Positions 36,363 through 44,045 of a DNA stretch of 64,000 nucleotides are shown piece by piece; the first letter of the stretch is position 1; each line of letters starts with the position of its first letter. The notes below the pieces were generated by a model. The model worked only from the letters and a program-made list of their open reading frames with translations, searched no databases and had not been told where the DNA came from. This stretch comes from Paeniglutamicibacter sulfureus (GTDB lineage: Bacteria > Actinomycetota > Actinomycetes > Actinomycetales > Micrococcaceae): assembly GCF_030512175.1 (NCBI RefSeq), contig NZ_JAULBL010000001.1:1446149-1510148 (forward strand). The letters are read 5' to 3'. Made by a program: the position numbers and the translations under genes.

Positions 36363-36412
36363 AGCCGTTCAGGATCCGAGGTGGACCACGGATCGCGTTC
36401 CTGCCGGAAAAC

Positions 36413-37321
36413 TCAAAATTCCTGGCGCAGGCCGGCGGCCCCCGCAGCATCCAGCACCAGACCGGTGAGCAGATCCAGTGCCACGGAGGGAACCTTCCAC
36501 CGCTGCCAGTAAAGAGCGACATCGCTTGTCCACGCCTCGTTGATGCATACCAGCGATCCGTCACGAGGATCCTGGACCTCAGGGATCATGCCCCAACCCA
36601 ACGACGCGACCACGGCTGCCACGTACATCCTCGAGTCCGGCACGAAGTGCTCCGCAGGCGCTTCAGCGATCCGCTTGCCCACGACCTTTCTGAGCAGCGC
36701 CCGTTGCAAGTCATCGGTCCGATCAAAACTCACCATTGGCGCAAACGCGAGCTCGGCCCCTTGATCGACACCCGGGAGCCAGCGCTCCATGAAATCTGCA
36801 CTGGCCATGGCTTGATAGCGCATGGTTCCCAGATACACCGAAGAGCATCCCTGCACGGGGTTGCTTTTCGTCGTCACCGCTCCCATGACCTGTCCCGATC
36901 GAAGCAAGGCGGTGGAATGGGACTCGTCATGGCGCAGGATCTCGCAGTCCATGACGTCCTGGACAGCCAGCCCTCCAAGAACCGGTGCGAACCAACCGGC
37001 CAGCGAATCGGCATTCACGGCAATGCTGAGTTCCGTTCGACGGCGTACACGGTCGGGCGTTGCGTCCAATCCGAGTGAGCGATGCGCCTCCGTGGACAGC
37101 ATTTGGATCTCCCTAGCCAAACGAAGCAGCACGTCCCCACTGCCGGTGGTGCGAATCGGTCGCGAACGAATGAACAGCACGCTGCCTGCCCGTTTTTCCA
37201 GGGCTTTGAGACGCTGGCTGACGGCCGACGGGGTGATGTTCAGGTGTCCTGCCGCTCGCTCCAGGGTTCCGGCGTCGATCACGGCCTTGAACGTTTGTAG
37301 TTGCTCCGTTGAAAAGTCCAT
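36413..37321 (-). CDS. lysG: LysR-type regulator LysG/ArgP
   Basis: 302 residues. An N-terminal winged helix (LQTFKAVIDAGTLERAAGHL, then ITPSAVSQRLKALEKRAGSV) is followed by a LysR effector domain (LSIAVNADSLAGWFAPVL), which in ArgP/LysG binds lysine or arginine. It is divergent from a LysE-family exporter gene and so is expected to activate it when basic amino acids accumulate. The ATG lies at the very edge of the intergenic operator region. Confidence 0.88.
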   Translation of the reverse strand: MDFSTEQLQTFKAVIDAGTLERAAGHLNITPSAVSQRLKALEKRAGSVLFIRSRPIRTTGSGDVLLRLAREIQMLSTEAHRSLGLDATPDRVRRRTELSIAVNADSLAGWFAPVLGGLAVQDVMDCEILRHDESHSTALLRSGQVMGAVTTKSNPVQGCSSVYLGTMRYQAMASADFMERWLPGVDQGAELAFAPMVSFDRTDDLQRALLRKVVGKRIAEAPAEHFVPDSRMYVAAVVASLGWGMIPEVQDPRDGSLVCINEAWTSDVALYWQRWKVPSVALDLLTGLVLDAAGAAGLRQEF

Positions 37322-37323
37322 AG

Positions 37324-37356
37324 TTAGAAATCCTAATGGACCCTAAGAATCTTTAG
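37324..37356. promoter_or_regulatory. probable LysG operator region (two dyads)
   Basis: The 70-bp divergent gap contains TTAG-AAATC-CTAA (37324-37336) and the near-palindrome CTAAGAATCTTTAG (37343-37356), 19 bases apart. Such spaced dyads are typical of LysR-type operators. The site assignment is by symmetry only. Confidence 0.5.
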
Positions 37357-37393
37357 CTCGACACGTCTTTGCTGGTTCGCCTAATCTCGGTTG

Positions 37394-38011
37394 GTGATCT
37401 TCATTCCCTTTATATCCGGTCTGGCCACTGGCCTCTCCTTGATAGTTGCCATTGGTGCCCAAAATGGGTTCATCCTGCGACAGGGGATCCGAAAGGAACA
37501 TGTCGGCCTTGCCGTGTTGATTTGCCTCGTCTCGGATGCCGTCCTGATTTTTGCCGGGATCGCCGGACTGGGCGCCCTGCTGTCGATCGCCCCGTGGTTT
37601 ATTGACGTGGCCCGGATCGGTGGAGCCACTTTCTTGCTCGTTTATTCCTTCTTCGCTGCCCGGCGGGCCCTCAGCCCGCGGGGGATGGACACAAGCGCAT
37701 CGACGCCGCCAACCCCGCGGCGCACTGCCGTCCTGACGGCGCTGGCCTTGACTTGGCTCAACCCGCATGTCTACCTCGATACGGTCATTCTCCTCGGCTC
37801 GATAGCCGCAGCCCAAGGCGACCCTGGGCGCTGGGTCTTTGGCACGGGCGCGACGCTAGCCAGCATTCTCTGGTTCGTCGGCTTGGGTTTTGGGGCACGC
37901 TACTTGCGCGGGTTCTTTGCCAGTCCCCGATCCTGGCGCATCCTAGATGCCGTCATCGCGACGCTCATGGCAGTACTGGCCATTTCGCTGCTGTTCCCGC
38001 TCATTGGCTGA
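37394..38011 (+). CDS. lysE: LysE/ArgO-family basic amino acid exporter
   Basis: 205 residues, about five to six membrane segments. The family start GLATGLSLIVAIGAQNGFILRQGI matches LysE/ArgO, with VGLAVLICLVSDAVLIFAGIAG and ALTWLNPHVYLDTVILLGSIA further along. It exports lysine and/or arginine. GTG 37394 or TTG 37391 may be used; neither has a clear RBS. It is paired with the divergent lysG. Confidence 0.88.
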   Translation: MIFIPFISGLATGLSLIVAIGAQNGFILRQGIRKEHVGLAVLICLVSDAVLIFAGIAGLGALLSIAPWFIDVARIGGATFLLVYSFFAARRALSPRGMDTSASTPPTPRRTAVLTALALTWLNPHVYLDTVILLGSIAAAQGDPGRWVFGTGATLASILWFVGLGFGARYLRGFFASPRSWRILDAVIATLMAVLAISLLFPLIG

Positions 38012-38046
38012 GAACGGGTTGGAGCCCCGCCGCGCATCGTAGTTAT

Positions 38047-39012
38047 TCAACGGGCCCGGACGATCTTTCGATACATCGTTCCCTGCCGAACCAGCTCAAA
38101 CCCCAAGAGTCGGTACAGCCCCGCCGCACCGGTTGGGCTTTGCGCGTCCACCGACAGGTCCACCTTTGCATACCCGGCGTCGAATGCCGTCTGAACAGCC
38201 TTAGAGAGCGCCCAAGCCGCATACCCTCGTCCGCGTGAGGAACGTGCCGTACCCACGCGAGATATGTACAGTTCTCCCGGCACCCATTCGGCCGCCAAGA
38301 CGTAGCAGAGAGCGGTGGTCGGAACCGAGCCGCCGTCCGCTTGCAGCAGCACCTGGGAGTACGCTCCCCGGAAGGAACGGGATTCGGTCATGGCCGCCCA
38401 TTCGTTGACGCTCTTCGGGGTCGAGCCCCAATGATCGGCGAAGGCCTCATTGTCCAGGAGCCGAACCGACTCGGACAAGCTGGGAGAGTATGCGACCAGC
38501 CGCGCGTCGCCATAGGCCGCCACAGGGCGTCCCCGGGGCCTGAAACTGTCAGGCAACACGGACATGTCCTGGAAATAGCGTGCTGGCTCGTACCCCCTGC
38601 TCCTGGCCATGGCGCCAGCACCATGGCCTGGGGCATTCCCCCACACATCGATGGTGAAGTCGATCTTGGGGAGTCGTTCCGCCATCTTCTCCGCTGCCCT
38701 TGTTTCAAGGGTGTCCATGATTCCGGACCCGTGGCCGCGACGGCGGTACTCGGGTGCGATGCCCCCGTCGATGGAAACCCGCCCACGGCCGTCGCGCAGC
38801 TGCTCACCGAGGCGGAGCTGACCGAACCCGATCATGGCATCGCCGTCCCAGAGTCCAATCGTGTCTTGTAGGGGGTCCACGCCAGGTTCGTCCAGTTCCT
38901 CTGCCAGATCCTCGACTTCGTAGAATTCCCCGGTTTCATCGAACGCTGCCAAGCGGTTGGTCAAGGCTGCCCACGCAGCGACATGCTCGGGGTGGATCCA
39001 ATCCTGGCGCAT
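38047..39012 (-). CDS. GNAT-family N-acetyltransferase with tandem domains
   Basis: 321 residues. The first GNAT-like half carries VSIDGGIAPEYRRRGHGSGIMD, an acetyl-CoA pyrophosphate-binding loop; the second carries LYISRVGTARSSRGRGYAAWALS plus SPTGAAGLYRLLGFELV. The architecture resembles mycothiol-synthase-like double GNAT proteins, but I cannot assign that reaction. ATG 39012 has GGAGAG upstream. Confidence 0.8.
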   Translation of the reverse strand: MRQDWIHPEHVAAWAALTNRLAAFDETGEFYEVEDLAEELDEPGVDPLQDTIGLWDGDAMIGFGQLRLGEQLRDGRGRVSIDGGIAPEYRRRGHGSGIMDTLETRAAEKMAERLPKIDFTIDVWGNAPGHGAGAMARSRGYEPARYFQDMSVLPDSFRPRGRPVAAYGDARLVAYSPSLSESVRLLDNEAFADHWGSTPKSVNEWAAMTESRSFRGAYSQVLLQADGGSVPTTALCYVLAAEWVPGELYISRVGTARSSRGRGYAAWALSKAVQTAFDAGYAKVDLSVDAQSPTGAAGLYRLLGFELVRQGTMYRKIVRAR

Positions 39013-39231
39013 GGGGACTCTCCGGTATGGGGATGCACCCGGTGGGTGCGGAAACCTGATGAGCACCATTTTTGCAGTTTTCCCCCACTAATCACAGGGC
39101 GAAGTGGGCGGGGGAGTAGACGCGAAACTTAGTAACATGCTGTGCACGAAAGTTATCCACAGGTGGGGACAAAGCTGTGGGTTCAACCTTTTGGAGCGCC
39201 AGTTTCGCGGTTTGGGCGGTCTTGCGGGGTG

Positions 39232-39283
39232 TGAATTACATGTGCGTAAGTTATTAACACTGTGGATAAGCCGTGTGGACAAC
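39232..39283 (+). repeat. 52-bp repeat, copy 1, containing a DnaA box pair
   Basis: Runs from TGAATTACAT through TTATTAACA, TGTGGATAA and TGTGGACAAC. It matches copy 2 at 39513-39564 at about 45 of 52 positions, with all differences outside the box-like 9-mers. Confidence 0.9.
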
Positions 39284-39512
39284 GGACGGCAAACCCTCCT
39301 CGAAGTGCCCGGATTTCCGCGCAATCTCACGGATTCGGTTAAATTTTCGACAAGTACGCTCTGCTGGACCTTCGAATCGGATCCCCAACACTTCACAGGT
39401 TGTGCACTAAGTTATCCACAGGTGTGGATGAAATTGTGAATACTTGCCAAAAACTATCCACAAACGAGACGGACCGGCGTCAGCGCGGGCGCTGGAGCCG
39501 GTCCGTCTCTTA

Positions 39513-39564
39513 TGAATTACATGGTTGTGAGTTATTAACAGTGTGGATAACCCATGTGGACAAC
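39513..39564 (+). repeat. 52-bp repeat, copy 2, containing a DnaA box pair
   Basis: Direct repeat of 39232-39283, 281 bp downstream. Each copy is preceded at 108-130 bp by an oppositely oriented perfect DnaA box in a shared GTTATCCACAGGTG context, so the whole unit looks duplicated. Confidence 0.9.
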
Positions 39565-39592
39565 TTTCATGGCCAGCGGTCCTATTTGGCTG

Positions 39593-40453
39593 TCAGAGTC
39601 GAATGTTTGCGGCACCGTAAAAAGTCAGCGCACATAGCAACAGAATCAACAATGCAGTGCCGGCCCACTGCATCAGGGCCTGCTGCTTTCCCTTGGGCGC
39701 GTGGGCCATGACGGCTGCCGTTGCAGCACCTACCACCAGCCCGCCCACGTGGGCCTCCCATGCGATACCAGGGATGATGAAGCCGATGGCCAAGTTGATC
39801 GCAATCAAGATGACGATCTGCATGGTTTGGACTCCGCGTGCGCGGAGGAGCACAAACATCGCGGCGAAGAGCCCGAACACCGCACCGGAGGCACCCAGAA
39901 CGGGAACCCGTGGATCGGTGATCAAGAGCACGGCGACGGAGCCGCCAAGACCGGAGGCCAGGTACAGGGCCAGGAAGCGCAGCCGCCCCAGCATCGGTTC
40001 CAGCACACGTCCGCAGATGTACAGCGCGTACATATTGAAGGCAATGTGCCCAATGAAAGTCGTGGAGTGGGCAAAGATCGAGGTGAGCATGCGCCACGGC
40101 TCGGGTTCCAGATACGGGCTGGTGTACAGCCCTGCGTACACAACGTAGTCACTGAAGTCGCGCAGTATCATTTGCAGGCCGAAGACAACCACGTTAATGG
40201 CGATCAACACATAAGTCACCAAGGGGCGGCCGTCCGTCGCCTTGCCACCAAAGACCGTACGGGTGCTTGGCAACTGCTTGTTGGCCTCGCGCACGCAGTC
40301 CACGCACTGGGTTCCTACCGCCGCCGTGACTTGGCATTCGGGGCAGGCCGGACGCAAGCAGCGTTGGCAGGTGACATACGAAATCCGGTCGGGGTGCCTG
40401 GGGCAGACGGGTGCCTGCGCGGCCTGGTTCGGGTTGGACAGTCCATATGACAT
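39593..40453 (-). CDS. rhomboid intramembrane serine protease
   Basis: 286 residues. An N-terminal Cys/His module (CPRHPDRISYVTCQRCLRPA, then CPECQVTAAVGTQCVDC) resembles a small zinc finger. Six membrane segments follow with the catalytic Ser in LGASGAVFGLFAAM, the His in WEAHVGGLVVGAA and the GHIAFNMYALYICG segment. It cleaves membrane proteins within the bilayer. ATG 40453 has AGGAG 11 bases upstream. This position, near crgA and ppiA, is conserved in actinobacteria. Confidence 0.88.
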   Translation of the reverse strand: MSYGLSNPNQAAQAPVCPRHPDRISYVTCQRCLRPACPECQVTAAVGTQCVDCVREANKQLPSTRTVFGGKATDGRPLVTYVLIAINVVVFGLQMILRDFSDYVVYAGLYTSPYLEPEPWRMLTSIFAHSTTFIGHIAFNMYALYICGRVLEPMLGRLRFLALYLASGLGGSVAVLLITDPRVPVLGASGAVFGLFAAMFVLLRARGVQTMQIVILIAINLAIGFIIPGIAWEAHVGGLVVGAATAAVMAHAPKGKQQALMQWAGTALLILLLCALTFYGAANIRL

Positions 40454-40589
40454 GGAATCGATGCTCCTGGGTAAGTACATTCGTTGCCCCGTTGCCACGG
40501 GACGGATTACAGGCGCGGCGGTCCACGCGCCGGGACCGGGTATGCGCACGTTGCAAGACGTGCGTGCCGGGCAAAAGCAAAAGGCCCCA

Positions 40590-40665
40590 TCCATCCGTCC
40601 CGCCGCCGTCCCTCACCTTGCAGGGCGAGGTGAGGGACGATGCGGCGGGGCGGCCGATGGAGCCT
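40590..40665. terminator. long GC-rich hairpin between ppiA and the rhomboid gene
   Basis: CGTCCCTCACCT and AGGTGAGGGACG form a perfect 12-bp stem, extended by CCCGCCGC/GCGGCGGG and further by CATCC/GGATG-like pairing. AAAAGCAAAAGGCC on the rhomboid side gives a T-rich tail for reverse transcripts. It probably ends ppiA transcription. Confidence 0.55.
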
Positions 40666-40706
40666 TCGACGGTTAAAGGCGCATGAACCGCGCCCGGATC
40701 ACGTGC

Positions 40707-41252
40707 CTAGAGCGCGGTGACGTCGATGCTGCTGATGGAGACGTCTTCGAGCGGCTTGTCGCGGCCGTCGGTCGGAACGACGTTTAGCTGGTCAACGAGC
40801 TTGCGCGAAGCTTCGTCGGTGACATCGCCGAAGATGGTGTGCTTGCCCTGCAGCCAGGTGGTCGGGATCGAGGTGATGAAGAACTGGGAACCGTTGGTGC
40901 CCTGGCCCATCTGGATACCTGCGTTGGCCATGGCCAGCTTGTAGGGCTCGCGGAAATCGAGCTCGGGATTGATCTCGTCGTCGAAGCGGTAGCCCGGTCC
41001 GCCGGTGCCCTGGCCCAGCGGGTCGCCGCCCTGGATCATGAAGTCGGAGATGATGCGGTGGAAGATCGTGCCGTTGTACAGCGGGGTGTTGACCTTCTCC
41101 TCGCCATTGCGCGGGTCGGTCCAGGTCTGTTCGCCGGTGGCCAGGCCCACGAAGTTTTTCACGGTCTTGGGGGCGTGGTTGCCAAAGAGGTTTACGACGA
41201 TGTCGCCCAAGTTGGTGTGGATGGTGGCTGTATGCGTTGGGATTGCAGTCAT
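40707..41252 (-). CDS. ppiA: peptidyl-prolyl cis-trans isomerase (cyclophilin) PpiA
   Basis: 181 residues, cytoplasmic cyclophilin without signal peptide. The active-site stretch FHRIISDFMIQGGDPLGQGTGG, NAGIQMGQGTNGSQFFIT and the WLQGKHTIFGDV loop are intact. It isomerises Xaa-Pro bonds during folding. Located near gyrA, as in many actinobacteria. Confidence 0.94.
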   Translation of the reverse strand: MTAIPTHTATIHTNLGDIVVNLFGNHAPKTVKNFVGLATGEQTWTDPRNGEEKVNTPLYNGTIFHRIISDFMIQGGDPLGQGTGGPGYRFDDEINPELDFREPYKLAMANAGIQMGQGTNGSQFFITSIPTTWLQGKHTIFGDVTDEASRKLVDQLNVVPTDGRDKPLEDVSISSIDVTAL

Positions 41253-41413
41253 ACAGTCATTCTTCCATGAGCGCTCTAACCGCTGTTGCGAATGGCTACG
41301 CGTTCAGTGAACACGGCCACACGATTGTTTATATGCCGGTCAGGTAATGGCTGTAAGCCAAGCGTAGGTCGTAGGCTAGGACGAAGCTTACGAAACGATC
41401 AAAGGGGTTCACT

Positions 41414-42415
41414 GTGAAGTCAGAACGTATTGCTCGAGACTTTGGTGAAAGTGTTGCCACTGGTGCCGAGCAGGCATTGGATTGGGCAGCTCCAAAGGTG
41501 GACACGGCCGTGAAGTGGGCCGTTCCTCGTATAGAAAAGGGCATCGAGACGGCATCCCCGAAGATCCAGGAGAGCCTGAACTGGGCCGCCCACGAACTTT
41601 CGGAGACCGTCGCGCGGGTCAGTCCCATGATCCAGGAGTCCCTGGAGCGCGTGGGTCCACGACTCTCCGCGGCCATTGACGAAGCCACCCCCCGGGTCCA
41701 GAAGGCCGTAGATCGTGCCACTCCCGCGCTGAACGAGGCGCTCGAGAAGGCGACGCCTGCCCTCACCCATGCGCGCAATGTCGTTCTCAACGATTACCTG
41801 CCGGCGGCCAATGAAAAGATCGGCCAGGCGGCCGAATTCACCACGCGCAAGCTTGAGCAGGCCAGGGTCCCCGAGGCACTTCACCAGGTTTCCGAAAAAC
41901 TCACGCCTAGTCCTGAAACCGTCGAACGTGTCCAGAACAGCGCAAGCGCTGCCGTGGGCCGAGTCAGCAAGGAGCTGAACAAGGTGCAGAAGCCTGCGAA
42001 GAAGAAAAAGGGATGGCTTGTCGTAGCCGTCATTGCCGCCGCGGGCGCAGCGGCCGTGGCTGCTTGGCGTGCCTCGAAGCCCATCGACGACCCGTGGAAG
42101 ACCCCGGCACCGGTGGAACCGACCACCGTGCGCGCAAGCGGCCCGGTGGAAGTTCCCGCCAGCGTGGAGGAAGTCCGCGAAGAAGTGGCCGCATCGGCAG
42201 CCGCCGCCAAGGAGAACAGCTCAGCTCAAGCCAACGAAGCGGTGGCAGACAACAAGAAGCAGCTTTCCGAATCGGCTGAGGAAATTTCGGAGGCGGCCAC
42301 CACCGCCAAGCACAAGGCAGAGGCAAGCCTGGACTCCAGCGAAGCAAGGCTCACCGAAGCCGAGGCTTCCACTGGGGACACCGCGCCAAAGCCGGGTCCC
42401 CGCACCAAGAAGTAG
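41414..42415 (+). CDS. repetitive amphipathic-helix protein with one membrane segment
   Basis: 333 residues, no family recognised. The first ~185 residues carry an approximate 18-22-residue repeat ending in AxP or SP (WAAPKVDTAVKWAVPRIEKG, TASPKIQESLNWAA, EATPRVQKAVDRATPALNEA), all amphipathic helix. KKKKGWLVVAVIAAAGAAAVAAW near residues 199-220 is a single membrane segment. The C-terminal tail is acidic, Ala/Glu/Ser-rich and coiled-coil-like. The GTG start follows AAAGGGG. It may be an envelope-associated or apolipoprotein-like protein; this is inference from composition. Confidence 0.75.
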   Translation: MKSERIARDFGESVATGAEQALDWAAPKVDTAVKWAVPRIEKGIETASPKIQESLNWAAHELSETVARVSPMIQESLERVGPRLSAAIDEATPRVQKAVDRATPALNEALEKATPALTHARNVVLNDYLPAANEKIGQAAEFTTRKLEQARVPEALHQVSEKLTPSPETVERVQNSASAAVGRVSKELNKVQKPAKKKKGWLVVAVIAAAGAAAVAAWRASKPIDDPWKTPAPVEPTTVRASGPVEVPASVEEVREEVAASAAAAKENSSAQANEAVADNKKQLSESAEEISEAATTAKHKAEASLDSSEARLTEAEASTGDTAPKPGPRTKK

Positions 42416-42426
42416 TTTCGGTCGGT

Positions 42427-42455
42427 CCCGGGACATCCGCAACGGATGCCCCGGG
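42427..42455 (+). terminator. hairpin after the repetitive protein
   Basis: CCCGGGACATCCG pairs with CGGATGCCCCGGG (one mismatch) around a CAA loop, 11 bases after the stop. There is no T-run, so it may stabilise the 3' end rather than terminate intrinsically. Confidence 0.4.
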
Positions 42456-42519
42456 CAGACATAGAGCAACAGGGCAGCACGTGGTCTTCACTGCATCCGG
42501 CAACCCGGGATGCGATTGA

Positions 42520-43425
42520 TCAGGTGGTGCCCTGTTCCTTTGTCAGCGGTTCCGCGAGGGCCTTGCTCTGGGCGTGCGCCTGTCCCCGCACGACAAAGAA
42601 CAGGCCGACAAGGATTACCGCCAGCCCAAACACCGTTCCGGCCGGCAATATCTGCCCCAGGAACAATGCGGCCAGCAGGGCCGCCCCCGGGATTTCCAGT
42701 AAGACCAGGGTGGAAACGGTGAGCGGGCCCAGCGAACTCAGCAGATGGTTCAGGGCCGAATGCCCGAGGACCTGGGAGCAGAGAGCCAGTGCAAGGATGC
42801 CGATCCACCCGTTGAGGTCGAATCCCCAGACCGGTTCGCCGGCCAGCAGGCACATTGCCAAGAGCAGGACAGAAGTCAGCCCGTAGCAGATGGTGGTGTA
42901 GGAACTGGTGCTCATGGTCGCGCGGGCCTTGGACCCCGCCAGAGTGTAAGCGGCGGCCAGGACGCCGCCTATGAGGGCCAGCCCGTCACCGATAAGTGCC
43001 TCCGTGCCCGACCCGATGTCGAATCCCGTGATCACCAGAACGCCGGCAAAAGCCAGCAGCACTCCCAGACCGACCCTCCAGCCATACCTTGTTCCGCGCA
43101 GGGATTGGAACAGCGCTATCCACGCCGCTTGCAGGCACACCAGTGCGGTGGATGCAGCGACGGTGGTCATTCGGATCGACGTCATGAAGAAGGCGAAATG
43201 CAGCGCAAGCGAGAGGGCGGCGAGGGCGCTCCATCCCCATTCCCGGCGGCGCAGCCGGCCGAAACCGCGCCGATCATTCACCAGGGCGGGCACGGCCATG
43301 ACTGCAGTGCCTATGGCATTGCGCCACAAGGCCATGGAGAGGGCGGGAACGGCCGGGAACGCGGCAATGAGCGGCCCTGAAGCGGCAACTCCCAGGACGC
43401 CCACCAGAGCCAGTAGAAAGGTCAC
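42520..43425 (-). CDS. EamA/DMT-family transporter
   Basis: 301 residues and ten membrane segments in two EamA halves (ALSMALWRNAIGTAVMAVPA in the first; LGPLTVSTLVLLEIPGAALL, then ALFLGQILPAGTVFGLAVIL, in the second). Drug/metabolite transporter superfamily; the substrate is unknown. The start ATG follows a plausible but weak RBS. It is oriented toward the repetitive-protein gene. Confidence 0.85.
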   Translation of the reverse strand: MTFLLALVGVLGVAASGPLIAAFPAVPALSMALWRNAIGTAVMAVPALVNDRRGFGRLRRREWGWSALAALSLALHFAFFMTSIRMTTVAASTALVCLQAAWIALFQSLRGTRYGWRVGLGVLLAFAGVLVITGFDIGSGTEALIGDGLALIGGVLAAAYTLAGSKARATMSTSSYTTICYGLTSVLLLAMCLLAGEPVWGFDLNGWIGILALALCSQVLGHSALNHLLSSLGPLTVSTLVLLEIPGAALLAALFLGQILPAGTVFGLAVILVGLFFVVRGQAHAQSKALAEPLTKEQGTT

Positions 43426-43527
43426 CTGCCCACTCTATGGTTTCGCGTGCCGGGCCACCGAATGCGGGCAGCGGGGGAGCCGACAACCCCTAGAATTCAA
43501 GCGGCTGGCTGGGCGCGAGTGTTAAAG

Positions 43528-43566
43528 AATAAAAGACCCGGAACTTGCGTTCCGGGTCTTTTATTT
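43528..43566. terminator. terminator beside tRNA-Ala
   Basis: AAAAGACCCGGAAC and GTTCCGGGTCTTTT form a perfect 14-bp stem around TTGC, flanked by A-rich and T-rich sides. It is functional in both directions and lies directly downstream of the reverse tRNA-Ala. Confidence 0.88.
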
Positions 43567-43569
43567 CGG

Positions 43570-43642
43570 TGGAGACTAGGGGGGTCGAACCCCTGACCTG
43601 AAGCTTGCAAAGCTACCGCTCTACCAACTGAGCTAAGTCCCC
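43570..43642 (-). tRNA. tRNA-Ala (anticodon TGC)
   Basis: A 73-nt cloverleaf on the reverse strand: acceptor GGGGACT/AGTCTCC (one G-T-type pair), D-arm TAGCTCAGTTGGTAGAGC, anticodon loop TTTGCAA giving TGC, T-arm AGGGGTTCGACCCCCC. The anticodon stem has one T-T mismatch. CCA is not encoded. Confidence 0.93.
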
Positions 43643-43693
43643 GTATTTTGTTGTGCATCAACTTCTTGCATGGCAGGTTGCCCTGCCCCGGAT

Positions 43694-43810
43694 TCAGGAT
43701 ACCTTATCGGTGCCCTGGCTCCAGGTGGCCTTTTCAGCCGTGGATCCCTTGTACTTACGATAACCAATAACGCCCGCGGCTACTGCCACCAACACCAGAA
43801 ATTTCCGCAT
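43694..43810 (-). CDS. 38-residue DLW-39-like membrane peptide
   Basis: A tiny gene between tRNA-Ala and tRNA-Ile. The product begins MRKFLVLVAVAAGVIGYRKY and ends in a short charged tail with EKATWSQGTDKVS. It resembles the DLW-39 family, a 39-residue actinobacterial peptide usually located at this spot next to gyrA and the two tRNAs; the DLW triplet here reads ATW. AAAGGAAA lies upstream of the ATG at good distance. Function unknown. Confidence 0.8.
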   Translation of the reverse strand: MRKFLVLVAVAAGVIGYRKYKGSTAEKATWSQGTDKVS

Positions 43811-43850
43811 GGAGATTTCCTTTCACCTATCGTTCGGACGAGGGAATCCG

Positions 43851-43924
43851 TGGGCGTACCTGGACTTGAACCAGGGACCTCTTCGTTATCAGCGAAGCGC
43901 TCTAACCGCCTGAGCTATACGCCC
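43851..43924 (-). tRNA. tRNA-Ile (anticodon GAT)
   Basis: A 74-nt cloverleaf on the reverse strand: acceptor GGGCGTA/TACGCCC, D-arm TAGCTCAGGCGGTTAGAGC, anticodon stem CTTCG/CGAAG with loop CTGATAA giving GAT, T-arm CCTGGTTCAAGTCCAGG. CCA is not encoded. The tRNA-Ile/tRNA-Ala pair behind gyrA is conserved in actinobacteria. Confidence 0.95.
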
Positions 43925-43979
43925 TCTATGTTCCCGCCGGGAACGAGATAAAACTTTACCCGAGAAACCACCAAAGAAA

Positions 43980-44030
43980 CAAATCGGCCCCCAAACGTCC
44001 CTTTATCAAGGGCGTTGGGGGCCGACTTTG
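43980..44030 (-). terminator. terminator after the gyrB-gyrA-DUF3566 genes
   Basis: On the reverse strand GTCGGCCCCCAA and TTTGGGGGCCGAT pair around an inner CGCCC/GGGACG stem and loop. A GTTTCTTTG tail follows. It lies 16 bases beyond the DUF3566 stop. Confidence 0.7.
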
Positions 44031-44045
44031 GCGTGTTTCCGCGAA

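Larger units (their letters stand above)
39070..39592. other. gene-free DnaA-box cluster, 14 kb from oriC
   Basis: About 520 AT-richer bases without a credible gene. Perfect 9-bp DnaA boxes (TTATCCACA) lie at 39153-39161 (+), 39261-39269 (-), 39412-39420 (+) and 39542-39550 (-). One-mismatch boxes lie at 39274-39282 (-), 39454-39462 (+) and 39555-39563 (-). The layout is duplicated (see the 52-bp repeats). Between the copies is a 13-bp stem hairpin at 39466-39509. Confidence 0.8.

Noticed and set aside
40590..40665. Long hairpin as a structured RNA gene
   Set aside because: Its position after ppiA and its simple inverted-repeat form fit a terminator better.
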